In this document: one piece after another, positions 10,829 through 23,180 of the stretch
Layout: every line of letters starts with the position of its first letter
Position numbering within the stretch: position 1 is the stretch's first letter
Source of the DNA: Odiellus spinosus
Lineage: Eukaryota > Arthropoda > Arachnida > Opiliones > Phalangiidae
Direction: 5' to 3'
NCBI GenBank assembly: GCA_963920705.1
Contig: OY987226.1
Location: forward strand, 11,596,501-11,660,500
DNA length: 64,000 nt
Notes under the pieces: generated by a model
Told to the model about the DNA's origin: nothing
What the model saw: the letters and a program-made list of their open reading frames with translations, nothing else
Database searches by the model: none
Program-made: the position numbers and the translations under genes

Positions 10829-12338
10829 CAAATTAGGCTTAACGCTTTCTTATTGAAATTAGGCTTAGGCTTAACGCTTTCTTATTGAAATTAGGCTTAG
10901 GCTTAACGCTTTCTAATTGAAATTAGGCTTAGGCTTAACTATTTCTTATTGAAATGAGTCTTAGGCTTAACGATTTCTTATTGAAATGAATCTTAGGCTT
11001 AACGATTTCTTATTGAAATGAATCTTAGGCTTAACGATTTCTCATTGAAATTAGTCTTATGCTTAACGATTTCTCATTGAAATTAGTCTTATGCTTAACG
11101 ATTTCTCATTGAAATTAGTCTTATGCTTAACGATTTCTCATTGAAATTAGTCTTATGCTTAACGATTTCTCATTGAAATTAGTCTTATGCTTAACGATTT
11201 CTCATTGAAATTAGTCTTAGGCTTAACGATTTCTCATTGAAATTAGTCTTAGACTTAACGATTTCTCATTGAAATTAGTCTTAGACTTCACGATTTCTCA
11301 TTGAAATTAGTCTTAGACTTAACGATTTCTCATTGAAATTAGTCTTAGACTTAACGATTTTTCATTGAAATTAGTCTTAGACTTAACGATTTTTCATTGA
11401 AATTAGTCTTAGACTTAACGATTTTTCATTGAAATTAGTCTTAGACTTAACGATTTCTCATTGAAATTAGTCTTAGACTTAACGATTTCTCATTGAAATT
11501 AGTCTTAGACTTAACGATTTCTCATTGAAATTAGTCTTAGACTTAACGATTTCTCATTGAAATTAGTCTTAGACTTAACGATTTCTCATTGAAATTAGTC
11601 TTAGACTTAACGATTTCTCATTGAAATTAGTCTTAGACTTAACGATTTCTCATTGAAATTAGTCTTAGACTTAACGATTTCTCATTGAAATTAGTCTTAG
11701 ACTTAACGATTTCTCATTGAAATTAGTCTTAGACTTAACGATTTCTCATTGAAATTAGTCTTAGACTTAACGATTTCTCATTGAAATTAGTCTTAGACTT
11801 AGCGATTTCTCATTGAAATTAGTCTTATGCTTAACGATTTCTCATTGAAATTAGTCTTATGCTTAACGATTTCGCATTGAAATTAGTCTTATGCTTAACG
11901 ATTTCTCATTGAAATTAGTCTTATGCTTAACGATTTCTCATTGAAATTAGTCTTATGCTTAACGATTTCGCATTGAAATTAGTCTTAGGCTTAACGATTT
12001 CGCATTGAAATTAGTCTTAGGCTTAACGATTTCTCATTGAAATTAGTCTTAGGCTTAACGATTTCTCATTGAAATTAGTCTTAGGCTTAACGATTTCTCA
12101 TTGAAATTAGTCTTAGACTTAACGATTTCTCGTTGAAATTAGTCTTAGACTTAACGATTTCTCGTTGAAATTAGTCTTAGACTTTACGATTTCTCGTTGA
12201 AATTAGTCTTAGACTTTACGATTTCTCGTTGAAATTAGTCTTAGACTTTACGATTTCTCATTGAAATTAGTCTTAGACTTTACGATTTCTCGTTGAAATT
12301 AGTCTTAGACTTTACGATTTCTCGTTGAAATTAGTCTT
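10829..12338. repeat. 32-bp minisatellite, about 47 copies with variant blocks
   Basis: Unit core: TTAACGATTTCTCATTGAAA preceded by TTAGTCTTAGAC. The period is exactly 32 wherever checked (e.g. 11226 to 11258). Variants form blocks: AGGCTTAGGC / CTTATTG units at the start (10829-11040), ATGC units (11050-11210), AGAC units (about 11240-11810), ATGC again (11820-11970), AGGC (11975-12100), then AGAC with CTCGTTG (12110-12338). Blocks of neighbouring identical variants indicate local duplication or conversion. There are no spacers, so this is not CRISPR-like. Confidence 0.97.
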
Positions 12339-12713
12339 CAAATACAAATGAAACTTTACTTTTTTATGCAAAGTTTTACAACAATTTAAATCTACACCCA
12401 GTCTTCTTTTTGGTTTGATGGGTTCTTTACCGGATATTTGAAAGAATTGTACCAGGCCATTTTTAGTTCCAGTATATAGTATTAGGAAGACAGAGCCCTC
12501 GGAGAGCTTAGAAAACATACAACCCTTCAGTATCTAAGTAAAACGTTGAGCGGGACAGAAAATCGTTGCTTGTTTCCCAGTGATGTTAAGACCCCAAAGC
12601 TAAGTTTCCACAGTGATTTTTTTTTTCTTTTTCTGTATAGCCAACATTTTCGGGCAGAAAATAAGGAATATTTATTCAAAACGGTTACTTTCTTCTTTTA
12701 CTACTAAATAGGT
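12339..12713. other. Non-coding, nothing identified
   Basis: A 68-codon minus-strand open stretch (12312-12518) starts inside the array and is fortuitous. Confidence 0.6.
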
Positions 12714-12717
12714 TTAA

Positions 12718-13173
12718 AGTTAGAGTGAAGAGGAAAATGAAGCTAATTTTTGTATTTTGGTTGATTCTGCTTCAAAAAATAATTTTGCGTATAGTAAAAC
12801 ATTCAGAAAGTGTCTGAATTGTGTAATCAATCGGAAATCTTCAGTTTTTGGCATTGAATTAAAATGAGAACCTTCGACTAATGAAGAGAATCCACACCTT
12901 TGGTTTAATAAAATCTCCCTGCGACACGTGCTCCTTGAATCTTATCTTGTTTTTGATTATTTTTACGCGCACAATTGCGAAATGTCGCATATATTGTGTG
13001 GAGTCTTTTGATTGGACGGAGGTTCTCCTTTTGATTGACTACTAAGCTCCAAATCTTTCTAATTTTCTTTGTATAGAGTTCAGAAACATTTTCCTGAATC
13101 TTTTAAAAATCCAACAAGTCTTATTTTGAATAGAGTCGTTAAAAATCACTTGCTGTTCAACTTCACCCTTCCT
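12718..13173. mobile_element. TTAA-flanked MITE, family V
   Basis: It is a 456-bp element between TTAA at 12714-12717 and TTAA at 13174-13177. The ends are AGTTAGAGTGAAG and CTTCACCCTTCCT, an imperfect terminal inverted repeat. The arms are diverged. The right half contains GTCTTTTGATTGG, GAATTTTTA-like and ACAAGTC words shared in the same order with 24330-24702. No coding capacity. Confidence 0.75.
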
Positions 13174-13177
13174 TTAA

Positions 13178-14853
13178 AAAAATAAGTATAAGGCAACCAT
13201 ATCACTCTATGAAGACCTACCTTAGGTCAAAATAAGTTGAGAGTTTACATTGAATATAAACCTATAAATTGGCATCTTTAGATGTATACGAATTTAATAT
13301 TAAAACTTCTTTTACACCCATTGAAGACTCAAAAGAGGTTTTGTATAGCGTGGCGAAAATGCCCTAGGGGTATAGTCAGATTCTCGACTTTTTGACAACT
13401 TTACAAGTTAGCCCTAACATAGCTCGTTATCCCTTGATTTGAGGTTGATTTATATGCTCGGAAAGGCTTTAGGCCTGTAGCTAGCTTTTTTTTTTTTTTT
13501 TTTTTTTTTGGCTATTTTCCTTCCCTATACACTATTGCTGTGGCGGAAATATTGAAAATCCTTTTAGGATTTTTTCTCTTGAAATCTATATTTGGGACTG
13601 TTTTGGAGTAAAGGAGTCCCCCCCCCCCCCTTTTTTTATTTTGGTATCAGGTATTTTTTTTTTTTTTTTTTGACTAGGCTTATTGATATACATGTTATAG
13701 TCAGTTCCGTGACGTATTGGCATCACTGAGAAATGTAGGCTACACGTTGTTTCTATATAAACAAATAAAAGAGATAACGGGTAGCGTAGCTTTGGACGTG
13801 CTGCAAATTCGGAGTAGAATTGACTCTATATTACAGAAATTGGAGATAACTGTATATTCAAATTTCAACTTGCATAATATTAGAATTCAGAGTAATTTCT
13901 TATGTAAAATTCGGAAAGGAAGCTACGAGCTTGCAGCATTCGTTTTGTTACTTTTAATTATAGTCTTTGTCACAGTGTCTTTGTTAAATAATATATGGTG
14001 TATTTTTAATTCGTTATATATTTATTGACTTTATTATTTCAAGGGGCTAATTGTTGAGAGTCGAGCAAATGTTAATTTCATCTTTATTTTAAATAATTTA
14101 AGTACATATCATATTTTGAACCATAGAGAAATCTTCATATGGTATAGAAGTGAAACTCTTCAAATTGGGGCTATTAAATTTAACAAAACCCAATTTAACT
14201 AATTAAATTCAATAATTAAGTCATATAATCCAACTAATTTCGTTTATTCGAAATACCATTACGTTTCCCCCATTTTCCGTACAGTTTGGTCGGAATTATA
14301 TGAAAAGCTAGCCATTATCATTTATGCAAAACCAAATGCAGGGGGAGTTTATTGTCTAGATTGGAACTCGGCTATAATTATCTCAAATGATATCCCAGCT
14401 GTTTCCCCTAATTAAACCCTTTTTTTTTCTTGTACATACCAACCAACGCTCTGCCGTATTATTATAATGGAATCAACGCACGTACCAAACGGATTATTTC
14501 CAATCTTCTAAATCCCCAAAATATGATATTTTTCCTATCTTTTGGCCCCGACGAGGCGCCATTCCCTCTTTAAAAAGTGCGTCGAAAGAGCTCGTATTAT
14601 ATTCTTACCGTATTGGGGTCAGTGAAGCCCTCTAATATAATTGAATCTTTTACTGGACCCTAGATCGAGGGGAAAAGCGCTTTGGTAAAATCAGCACGCG
14701 ATTACGTAACATATTACTTCCAAAAACCGTAACGTACCTCTTTAACTTTTCCATTTCATCCTCCTTTAAGTCTTAAATTATGACTTACGTTGTTTAAGAT
14801 GTCTTGGCGTAATTTTAAAAAGCTTAGTCGGATTGATATATGGTTAACCTTAC
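13178..14853. other. Non-coding with homopolymer tracts
   Basis: It contains T24 (13486-13509), C13 then T7 (13618-13637) and another T run (13652-13670). A 103-codon open stretch (13717-14028) ends in a hydrophobic segment but lacks recognisable motifs. A word pair TAGCTTTGGACGTGCTGCAA at 13787-13806 recurs loosely at 37455 and 60938, marking a low-copy dispersed repeat. Confidence 0.55.
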
Positions 14854-15120
14854 AGAGAACATGGGCCAAGAAACGATAAATCCAGGACATGACTCTTCCC
14901 TGTTTGAGGGAATAAAATTCTCGGTCGGCCAAACAAAGAGCCTTCGTACAGCGTGTGACGTCATATGACGGCACTTTGCTCCCAAAACGCCATAGCTTTG
15001 ACTGTACAAACTTGATCGCAAAAAACGCGTCATCACGGTACGGTGATGACGTAGCCTGTTTCTTTTAGTAGACGCTAGAGTCATGTCCTTGATTTATCGT
15101 TTCTTGGCCCATGCAGAGAA
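14854..15120. mobile_element. Fold-back element P
   Basis: The arm at 14854-14895 (ATGGGCCAAGAAACGATAAA inside it) is repeated in reverse complement at 15078-15120 with about three differences over 42 bp. The spacer includes GACGTCATATGACG (14958-14971) and a smaller hairpin, CGTCATCAC / GTGATGACG, near 15028-15051. No coding capacity or matching copy elsewhere in the window was seen. Confidence 0.8.
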
Positions 15121-18100
15121 TAAAGTAATCGGTGTCAGCGTATTTAATTTACGCTAGTTCAATTTTAAACCCGTTTTTTACATGGCAAATTTTATTCTTT
15201 TCATACGAGCTCTATTGACACCGGAAAAATAATTGTACAAAATAATATTACGAGCCTTCGTGACGTACTTCCATGGTCCGGGCTTCCGTAGTTATTTTTT
15301 ATCGCGTAATTTCTATATGGTTGCTTCTTCTGCTTTTCTCTCGACTCTTTTACGAGGGTTTTGCACTTCAGATAAAACAATAAAAAGTTGGGGATAAAAT
15401 ATATAATATAATAGGGAAAAGACACCGTAGACTTGAAAAAGATAAATTTTTATAGTCGTTCTTTTTTTGGAGATTCTCAAAATTTCGACGCCTTTATATT
15501 TTATTTTGTTCCCGCGTGAGGTTTGATATAAGAGCTAGGTAGTATAGTTTCATTTTTTAACAACATTTTGAAAGATAATGCTTCGTAGATTTTTGAGAAG
15601 TTCTTTCTGAATATGTTAAAAACAGTAATTATATGAAATAGATAATAAATTATCTCATTTATTAATTATAAATGAAATAGACAATTATGGGAAGTGTTAC
15701 GGATCAATTCTAAAATTTTATGAACTAAACTATAAAAATGGAACGTGCCCAAATTTTTAATGTTGGATAATTCCAAATGAAAAGTATATAAAATATAACT
15801 TTTAAGATTACTTCTCTATTTTATCTTGGAATAGCACGGACCCCTGGGCATCAGCTAAATGGCCGGGGTTCCCTCCGTTTGAACCTTGCTTTTTATTAAG
15901 GGGAATATTGAATGTATACTTATGAGCGTCCCCAATATGGACCGGGTCCTAAGATGTGGCCGCCCACTATAAGCCGAATTGTGAAACAAGTGTCAACCTC
16001 TAGGTCTAAGTTTCGCCACATACTCGTATGGTTTAAGGCTAGATGACCTACTAAAAATAAAGACGACTTTACCCACCACGTTTTTTTCCAACTATAAAAT
16101 CTTTTAATTAGGAGTAGGGTACTGTTATTTTTAGCGTCATTTTAATTATTCAGGATAACACACTTAATTATTCTATCCTATCTCTCTTTAAGTAATGTAT
16201 TATTAAAGAAACTTTGTAGGAATTTATCCTCTATTTTCCTAAGCAAGTGATGGAGCTAACAGTTCATTTTCAAAATTTAGTATTATTTCGATTCTACTAT
16301 GGCAGGAATTCATCTATAATATCAAAATTCTATCACTTGATTCAATAAAAGTAAACAACGTCCCATCACTTACAAAAAAAAAACAAAAACGGTATCACCC
16401 ATGTATGGCTTGAGTGCAGGTTTGGCTCTTCCACGATATTTTGAGTCCGGATCGAGAGGGATGGAACTTAGGCGGGCCGCGCTAGGCTATATTGTCTTCC
16501 CTCTCAACTCCTTAATTTCTCGAAAGAGTGGCGCTTTCGATTTCACTATTTACAATTCTGCGGCCGCTAGAGTGTCTCGAATCAGAATCTACCGGTTCAT
16601 TTACCTGGATCCTAAGTTTTAGTATTAAGCTACGAGGTGTTATTTACTTTTAAGGAATAAGGTGATAGACTTTTGACAGACGGAATGATCATCAGGCTCT
16701 ACTTAATTCGCATCATACTCCAGCTAACCCCTATGAGAGGGAGGTAGGAAAAAGGAGGCGTGTCTTAGCAGCCCGCCAACGTTTACTCTCAAAGGCAGAT
16801 TGTGATCTCGGCATCGTAAATTCAATATAGCCAATAATTTTATTATAAAGTTTGCCAGTCTAAAATTTCTTTGGAACGGATTTAGGCTTAACGAGTAATT
16901 ATCTGTAAATTAACGCGAAATCTTGGGGAAGTTTGGATTTTTTCTTCTGATATTTGAACAGTCCAACTCGATTTAAAATAACTGTTTAAGATTATTTTTT
17001 TCAACCCATTTCGCTACCTTCGTCTTTCTCTAACTTTTAATCAATTCTTCTTGGTTCATTCTACTCACATAATTCAAGTAATACAAATCTAGGCTTTATT
17101 AATCAGGAATTTTTAAAACAAAATATATAGTTCTTAAACCAAGACCATATCGATTTTACTTCATACATCTTATGAGAGACCATTATATAAATACTTCCAA
17201 AGTTGTTAGTGTATCAGTGTTCCCTTGTTGCGCATTATAACCGTCACCCAAGTTTACAATGTGCCAGACTTTATCGCCGACTATATCTCAAATGTTTAAA
17301 GATACAATATTTAAATTAAGGGCTATACCCGTAGCTTCATTGCATTCCTGTATTCCAAAAATGGGAAAAGATAATTGGACCGAAAGACTTAGATCGAAAC
17401 GCAATGAAACCCCTCACATATTGCTAAAAAATACCTAATTTTCTTTGTATAAAGTATATACTCTATCGTATCATTTCGAAGCATTCAAAGGTTGAAAACT
17501 TCGTATATTAGTCGCCTTACTTTAACGTATTTTCTGCATTTTGCTTTTCGAGGTGTAAAATCTTCTGTGGAACAAGATTTTTGTGTTAAAAATATAAATT
17601 TTCTACTGAATTCTCTTCTTCCTGTAAAGGGAGAGTGAAATGTGAAATAAATCGATTTTATTTCTCTGAAATAAGAATTCATGCTTCTTACAATTTGTAT
17701 CGTGATCAATGATAAATTACCAAGTATCACTGGTCCTCTAGAGGGAGGAGAGAATCGATAGCGTGGAAATAGTTTGTAATTGCTAGACAATTTCTCACAC
17801 ATTTTACAGTTTCCCCTCTACATTACGAAACGGGCGAGTAGCGTTCTCGCTCTGGATGATAGAACTATTTCGAAACTATCACTACAATTCCTGATAAGCG
17901 AACGTAGTTAATTTGTCCATGGTATCCGTATATCGGTCCGCAAAAACCCTCAACCAATCGGAATCTCCTCAATTTTATACTCGTTTAATCTTGATTACGA
18001 AATTTGGGATAAAAACCTAAATATCTAATTCTCTGTCTGAAATAAAATAAATTCTGGTTTTCGTGCGTTGCTCAGAAATTTGGTTTCACACCGGGTTGAT

Positions 18101-19226
18101 TAGGGTCTAACTTTGATATAATTTGTTATTTTTTACCCTCCCTTTTAAAATAGCCCTTAAGTTGGTTTGGGTTTATATTTGGAGAAATTCAATACGTTTT
18201 GAGATAAGAGGCTGCAAGGATATGCCTTTTTCTTCAGGTTATCTTATTTTTATTTTTTTTTTTAAATAAGTGCGATCCTTCTACTTTATTTTTCTTTCTC
18301 CCATGGCTCTCCCTATATTTAAAGCGGATTACAAACGTAGTTTTCTATACGGTGTGTTATTGTAGGATGGGGGCTCTGGGATGCTGGCGCAGTTTTCGCT
18401 GTGTTTGTAGATAAGACTTAGCGGAAGATTTAAAAAAATAATAAATAAATAAAAAACACTATAAGGAGTAAAAATACAAGAAAACTATTCTAAGGGGGAA
18501 GTATACCTTTAACATAACTATTTACCGGATGATTAAATAGTGAAGCTTCGCATTCTAATTGTATTAAAACAGTAATTTCAATTTGTTATTGCTACATGGG
18601 TGTAGGACAGTGCGAGGTGAATTATTTACTATTGGGACCCTGTGGAGAGAAAAAAGTTACATCGGGTTGATCGATACCAAATTCATAAACATTGATTTTC
18701 GTGGAAAGTGGACCACTGAGCAAAACTTGTAAATTTATCAATCACCTACACTGACTCGGATGGATTTCCCACTATTACTTGGGATTAAGTTGTGATCATG
18801 CTTGAAGTATAGACATTGATATTCTCTCTTTAACCCTTTAATGAACTTATGATGTTATTCTATATATTATTAGGCGAATATAATTAAGCCTTTTATTGGA
18901 TGCTCTTAAGAATAATTTCGCTTCCAAAGATCAACTTTCTTTAAACCAAAAAAAAAAAAAAAAAAAAAAGGGGGACGGAAGTTAATGTGAAAAAAGGGAA
19001 TATTTTTATAAAGCTTTCCTTTAGTTTGCCGATTGTTTTACATAGCAAACAACAAAATGGAGTGGTTTTTCTTGTTTGATTTTTAGCTTTTCCTCTCCTC
19101 CTAAGATCTTAAGTCTTAAGACCGCCTAACCAAAAACTCTATCTTATCCCGCGGCTATAAAAAAAAAAAAAAACTTTTTAATGGCATAATCTAGCTTGTC
19201 AAAGAAAAACCTTTTATTTAGGTCAA
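15121..19226. other. Non-coding; one W repeat and an A22 run
   Basis: It holds a W repeat copy (16865-16928) and A22 followed by G5 (18948-18974). A GC-richer patch at 16400-16620 with a NotI-like GCGGCCGC is open for 73 codons without known motifs. At 17625-17660 AAAGGGAGAGTGAAA.. ATCGATTTTATT resembles a MITE left end, but no right end was found. Nothing else. Confidence 0.5.
16865..16928 (+). repeat. W interspersed repeat copy
   Basis: TTTCTTTGGAACGGATTTAG, then GCTTAACGAG and CTGTAAATTAACGCGAAAT match 62628-62712 in the same order and orientation, with an insertion in the latter. Confidence 0.65.
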
Positions 19227-19268
19227 GAAGCGAGAATTCTATATTTTTACCATACGATTTCTCGCTTC
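19227..19268. repeat. Hairpin GAAGCGAGAA / TTCTCGCTTC
   Basis: Perfect 10-bp arms with a 22-base AT-rich loop. The arms extend weakly outward (CAAGAA.. / ..TTCTTG). Confidence 0.8.
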
Positions 19269-19645
19269 GGTTCTTGGAGATCTTAGATTATAAAGGAGGA
19301 TCGGGCTTCAAAGGGGAAATTAAGAGATTTTTATTCCAATAGAAAGTATGCCTTTTTTTCTTTACATAGAAAATGGCATGGTTATTTATAGAAAAACTTT
19401 ATTTGCGAAACGTTTTCGAGCCCAAACTATATCCTAACCACGGTAAATAAGTTAAATATTAAACTCTGTTTATCTTCGGATAAACCCTTTCCATTTAACT
19501 TTTATTTGAATTTACAAATTGCATATTTTAGTCGCAAAACATCAATCCAGAAATAAAATACCTGAAAAAATGATAAATGTTAATGGTTATCCGATTCCGA
19601 GCTCTAATTTTACGATGTTATTTTTACCACTTGACACTTTATCTT

Positions 19646-20098
19646 CGTTCATACTAGGCCTTGGAATCGATTTAAACAGTTTCAAAACGTTTCGCTTTAG
19701 TCGTGTGAACGAGAAACCGTCTTTTCTCGAATCGACTTGATTCGATTTCTTGAAACTGATTCGCGAACCAGTTTCGTACCGATTCGGTTTCAACAACCAA
19801 TAGATGAAGCTACAATAAATCGATTTATAAAGATAATGCGTGAACACGTGACGCTTAAAACGATTCCTGGCGATATGTATATCGGTTTGATTTTACCGTT
19901 TCAAATCGATAAAGAAATGCTAGTGTGGCTATAGCTTTAGGAACCGTTTTCAAACCGTTTGGAATGTTCAAATCGACTTTTCACGATATCAATTTTGTTT
20001 CTTGATCAAAGGTCTATACGGGTGACCCCAAAATTTTATAGTTTGACCTTTACGAAAATGTTAAAAATGGTTTCGAAGTCTGTAGTACGAACGCAGCT
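19646..20098. mobile_element. Adjacent C and B short elements (GCGTTCATAC-type ends)
   Basis: The left part (19646-19930) matches the C element at 36214-36432: CATACTAGGCCTTGGAATCG, CAACAACC, AATAAATCGATTTAT and AATGCTAGTG occur in the same order. The right part (19937-20098) matches the B element at 50364-50549: GGAACCGTTTTCAAACCGTT, GGTGACCCCAAAATTTTATA and GTACGAACGCAGC. The outer ends together form an inverted repeat (CGTTCATACTAG / CTGTAGTACGAACG), so this could be one 450-bp composite or two neighbours. Open stretches here are by-products of the repeat. Confidence 0.75.
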
Positions 20099-20841
20099 TT
20101 TGTGGAATATTCGAATGTATCGCTTAATTTCTTCGAATCAAGAGTATGTATAGATTAAAGGATTGCATAAAAAATAAAAAGATCACTCTGTTTTTAAGAT
20201 ATTTTATTTTTCATCAAAGACGAATTATTTTCCTATAGATAAAACGCGATTTACCTTTTTAACTAAAAAAAATATTAAGTTTAGCTACCAAAGCGTGTAA
20301 AACCACTTTATAATCTTATTGTATAAAAAAAAACACCTTGCAAAAAAGGTATTTTTAGATTCGCCTCGTTGAACTTTTTAAGATTAATATTTTTTAAAGG
20401 AAGAGTTTACCATAAAAATAATTTCGTCTTTTATGAAAGGACACCTTTCAAAACGTAGAAAGCTTTTATAAAATGTTTTTCTTTTCAAATCTTGAGCTCA
20501 AAAGTTATAAATTAAAATTTATTCTAGGGGGAAGTTTTATTTCACTAACCGCGGATTGGCTAATCCACCTCGCAACGCCAGCTTAGACTCGCTTAAAACA
20601 TGAATAGAGTTCCAAAATTACCGTAATCTTGGAAATAAGTAATTTAAGCGTTAAATTATCGTCTCGCTATTCACAAAATAATTTTTATTTCAATTTCGGT
20701 TATTTTAAATGCCGAATTCCTCTTTCAATCGCTTCAAAATTCTTACTTCTGACTTAAAAAAACCTCCTACATTCGTCAAAAATCCTGTTTGTCATGTTAA
20801 ACTTTACCGTTTGACTTCGCAAGTAATTCAGACAGAAGACA
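20099..20841. other. AT-rich non-coding, nothing identified
   Basis: No sustained frames or recognisable repeats. Confidence 0.6.
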
Positions 20842-20845
20842 TTAA

Positions 20846-21266
20846 AAGAAAAATGCAACCTAATAACAAGTGATTTTTTTATCGATTCCTTATCGTTTAA
20901 ATAGGCCTTATCCACCAGTAAAAAGATTACAAAACAAATATTAAACTAGAAATAAATTCAAAACCTACCCGGAAAATAGACATAGCGGTATTCATGGAGA
21001 CCTTGAATTGCCTCCGTGGAAGATCTAGCGACCAATGAGCCCGTCGTTCACGCGATATCTCCACTATACTTACAGTCGCGTTCGATTGATCGTTAGGCCT
21101 TACACGTGAGGAAATCAGCATCTCTATGAATCCTGCTAAGCCTATTTTCCGAATTTATTTCTAGTTTAATATTTGTCCGTAAATTTTTTTCCTGTCGAGG
21201 ATTAGGACTATATAAACAATAATGAATCGATAAAAAAATCACTTGTTGTTAGGTTGCATTCTCCCT
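20846..21266. mobile_element. TTAA-flanked palindromic MITE, family A subfamily II
   Basis: A 421-bp element with TTAA on both sides (20842-20845 and 21267-21270). The right end, GGTTGCATTCTCCCT, is intact. The left end reads AAGAAAAATGCAACC. The core words CCCGTCGTTCACGCGA and ATTGATCGTTAG are the reverse complement of those in the 56877 copy, so the core sits in the opposite orientation. Confidence 0.93.
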
Positions 21267-21270
21267 TTAA

Positions 21271-23180
21271 GACTTTGTACATTTAGTTCCTGTGTGCGGA
21301 GCAATCACGCGATCATTTAGATGTTTTTGGTATCCTGGATACAACGACCGGAAAAGCTTTAGAAATTATATATGTTCGTCGCTGCGTTTAATGATGTTTC
21401 TTATTAATTATATCTTATTCTAATAAAGGTAATTCACCAGCTGGTGACCCCTTCCCTCGGCGTGTTTTTATGGGTCTAGATTTAATTGGAAGCAAATCCT
21501 TTGTTTCGCGTTTTCAATAGAAGTACGGCGCAATCCTTCTTTTTCTTACGCGTCGGTAGTCGCGGTGTTAACGTTTTGTTTGTAATACGCGTTATCACTT
21601 CGAGTTTTCAATGAGCACCGATGCATTACGTTTATTTCTGCTTGATTTATTAGTTTCTTTAGAAATAAGAGGGGGAACTCGTATAAGGAAGCGATGCAAA
21701 TTGAAATTGATTCTTGATTAAGGATTAACAATTATTCGGTTGGGTTTTATTGCTATTCCTGGATTATTCCTTTGTTAAGAGTTTGGGAATCAATTTAAAC
21801 GTTATTTGGATTCGGTAATTTATATGATAATTATATATTATATATAATTTAGTTATTGATATATTTATGAGGCTGTATGTAAATTAGTATTAATTGTGGC
21901 GCGTAATTACAGTTAAGGAATAAGTTAAATTAGTTTCAAGTATGCCTTAGTTTTCGACTTGATTCATCAAAGAATCCAAATGATCCATAGTAATTAAGGA
22001 ATTAAAGCTAATGTTAAAAATAAAAGCAAAATTTCTTTTGAATTTGAGAAAAATGATAGTAAACAGAGCTTATTTACTCAAATATTTCGTTGAAAACTAT
22101 TACGCTGGAGATGAAAAATATCTCTTAATTTAAACAAACAAAAAGCCAGCTTCACAAAACTTTCAAATATCAAAAACTAAATAAATCGAAGAAAAAAATC
22201 AGAATCTCAAAAAAGGTCTCGTCTCACGAAATTTACAAAAAATTAAAAAAAAAAAAAAAATACTCGAAAAAGTCTAAAAATAAAGGTCAGAAATATTTCC
22301 GGAAAATTTCCAAAGACATTTTTTTCTTAGCACTCCCATACCCATTTGCGCAAAGCATTTTCGAATGTTTGGAGGATGTCGGATTAGCCCATTAAACGTA
22401 ATTATGCAGTTATCATTTTTTTCGAATGCTTATGGATAATATTTTTAGTTTTATCACATATAAAACTCCATATTCAAAATTTTGCACCTATGGCTTCTTC
22501 AAAATGAACCTTTAAAATGAAAATGTTAAAATATATATAGTTAAATATTTTTCCGATATGTGACTTATTTTCTTAAATATAATAAACGATAATTTTCATA
22601 CAAGACTTTCTGGTTTAAATACTTTAACATAAAAAAAAGCGCGAAAGCTACCTTTAACGTATCAGAACGCGCGAGAATCAACAGTTGGCTCTAAAATAGA
22701 CACGTGATGAAGTAATATTGCAGGAAATTATTATTCTAAAAATTTCGAAAAGGACGATTATGAAATTCGGTAATTTTTTTCTATGACATGTGTATATATA
22801 GCTATATTTTGAATCAATGATCTTTCCGAAAATCCTACTCAATTTTCATTTGAAGTTCATGAAAAATATGTGACAGCCTCACTTTAATAAATGCCGACTT
22901 TAATCTTACCACTTTCGGGTGGTGCCACATAGGGTTGATAAATTCTAAATTTCATCTTCAAAATTCCCCTTAAAATAATCTATTTATATATAGAAAGTAT
23001 AACGAAATATACGCTTTTCTGCGAACCTCAGCTCTATAGCTAAGCGGCTAATAGAGAATGACGGAATGGTTTCTCGGGGTGTGGACTTGGGATATCTTGT
23101 TTGTTTTATACTACAAAGAAGTTATTTTAAGGAAAATATTTTCAGCTTCCATGGCATTAACGCCCACAGCCGAGTTAAAT
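21271..23180. other. AT-rich non-coding, nothing identified
   Basis: Short A runs (about 22243-22260) and AT-rich palindromes near 21830. A stretch at 23028-23060 superficially resembles a tRNA D-arm but has no T-arm. Confidence 0.55.

Noticed and set aside
10850-10935. TTAGGC telomere-type repeats (nematode telomere unit)
   Set aside because: Only two consecutive TTAGGC words occur, as part of a 32-bp unit; there is no telomeric run.
10829-12338. CRISPR array interpretation of the 32-bp and 25-bp repeats
   Set aside because: Repeats are directly head-to-tail with no unique spacers, and the DNA is eukaryotic.
13717-14028. 103-codon frame ending in a hydrophobic segment
   Set aside because: Hydrophobic residues are expected from T-rich DNA; its middle overlaps a dispersed repeat word shared with 37445 and 60932.
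20927-21121. Similar predicted peptides in two places (also 57019-57234)
   Set aside because: Both lie inside palindromic MITEs of one subfamily; the protein similarity follows from shared DNA and the frames differ in length and ends.
23028-23100. tRNA-like D-arm words (AGCTCTATAGCTAAGCGGCTAA)
   Set aside because: No anticodon stem and no T-arm consensus follow; it does not fold as a cloverleaf by eye.
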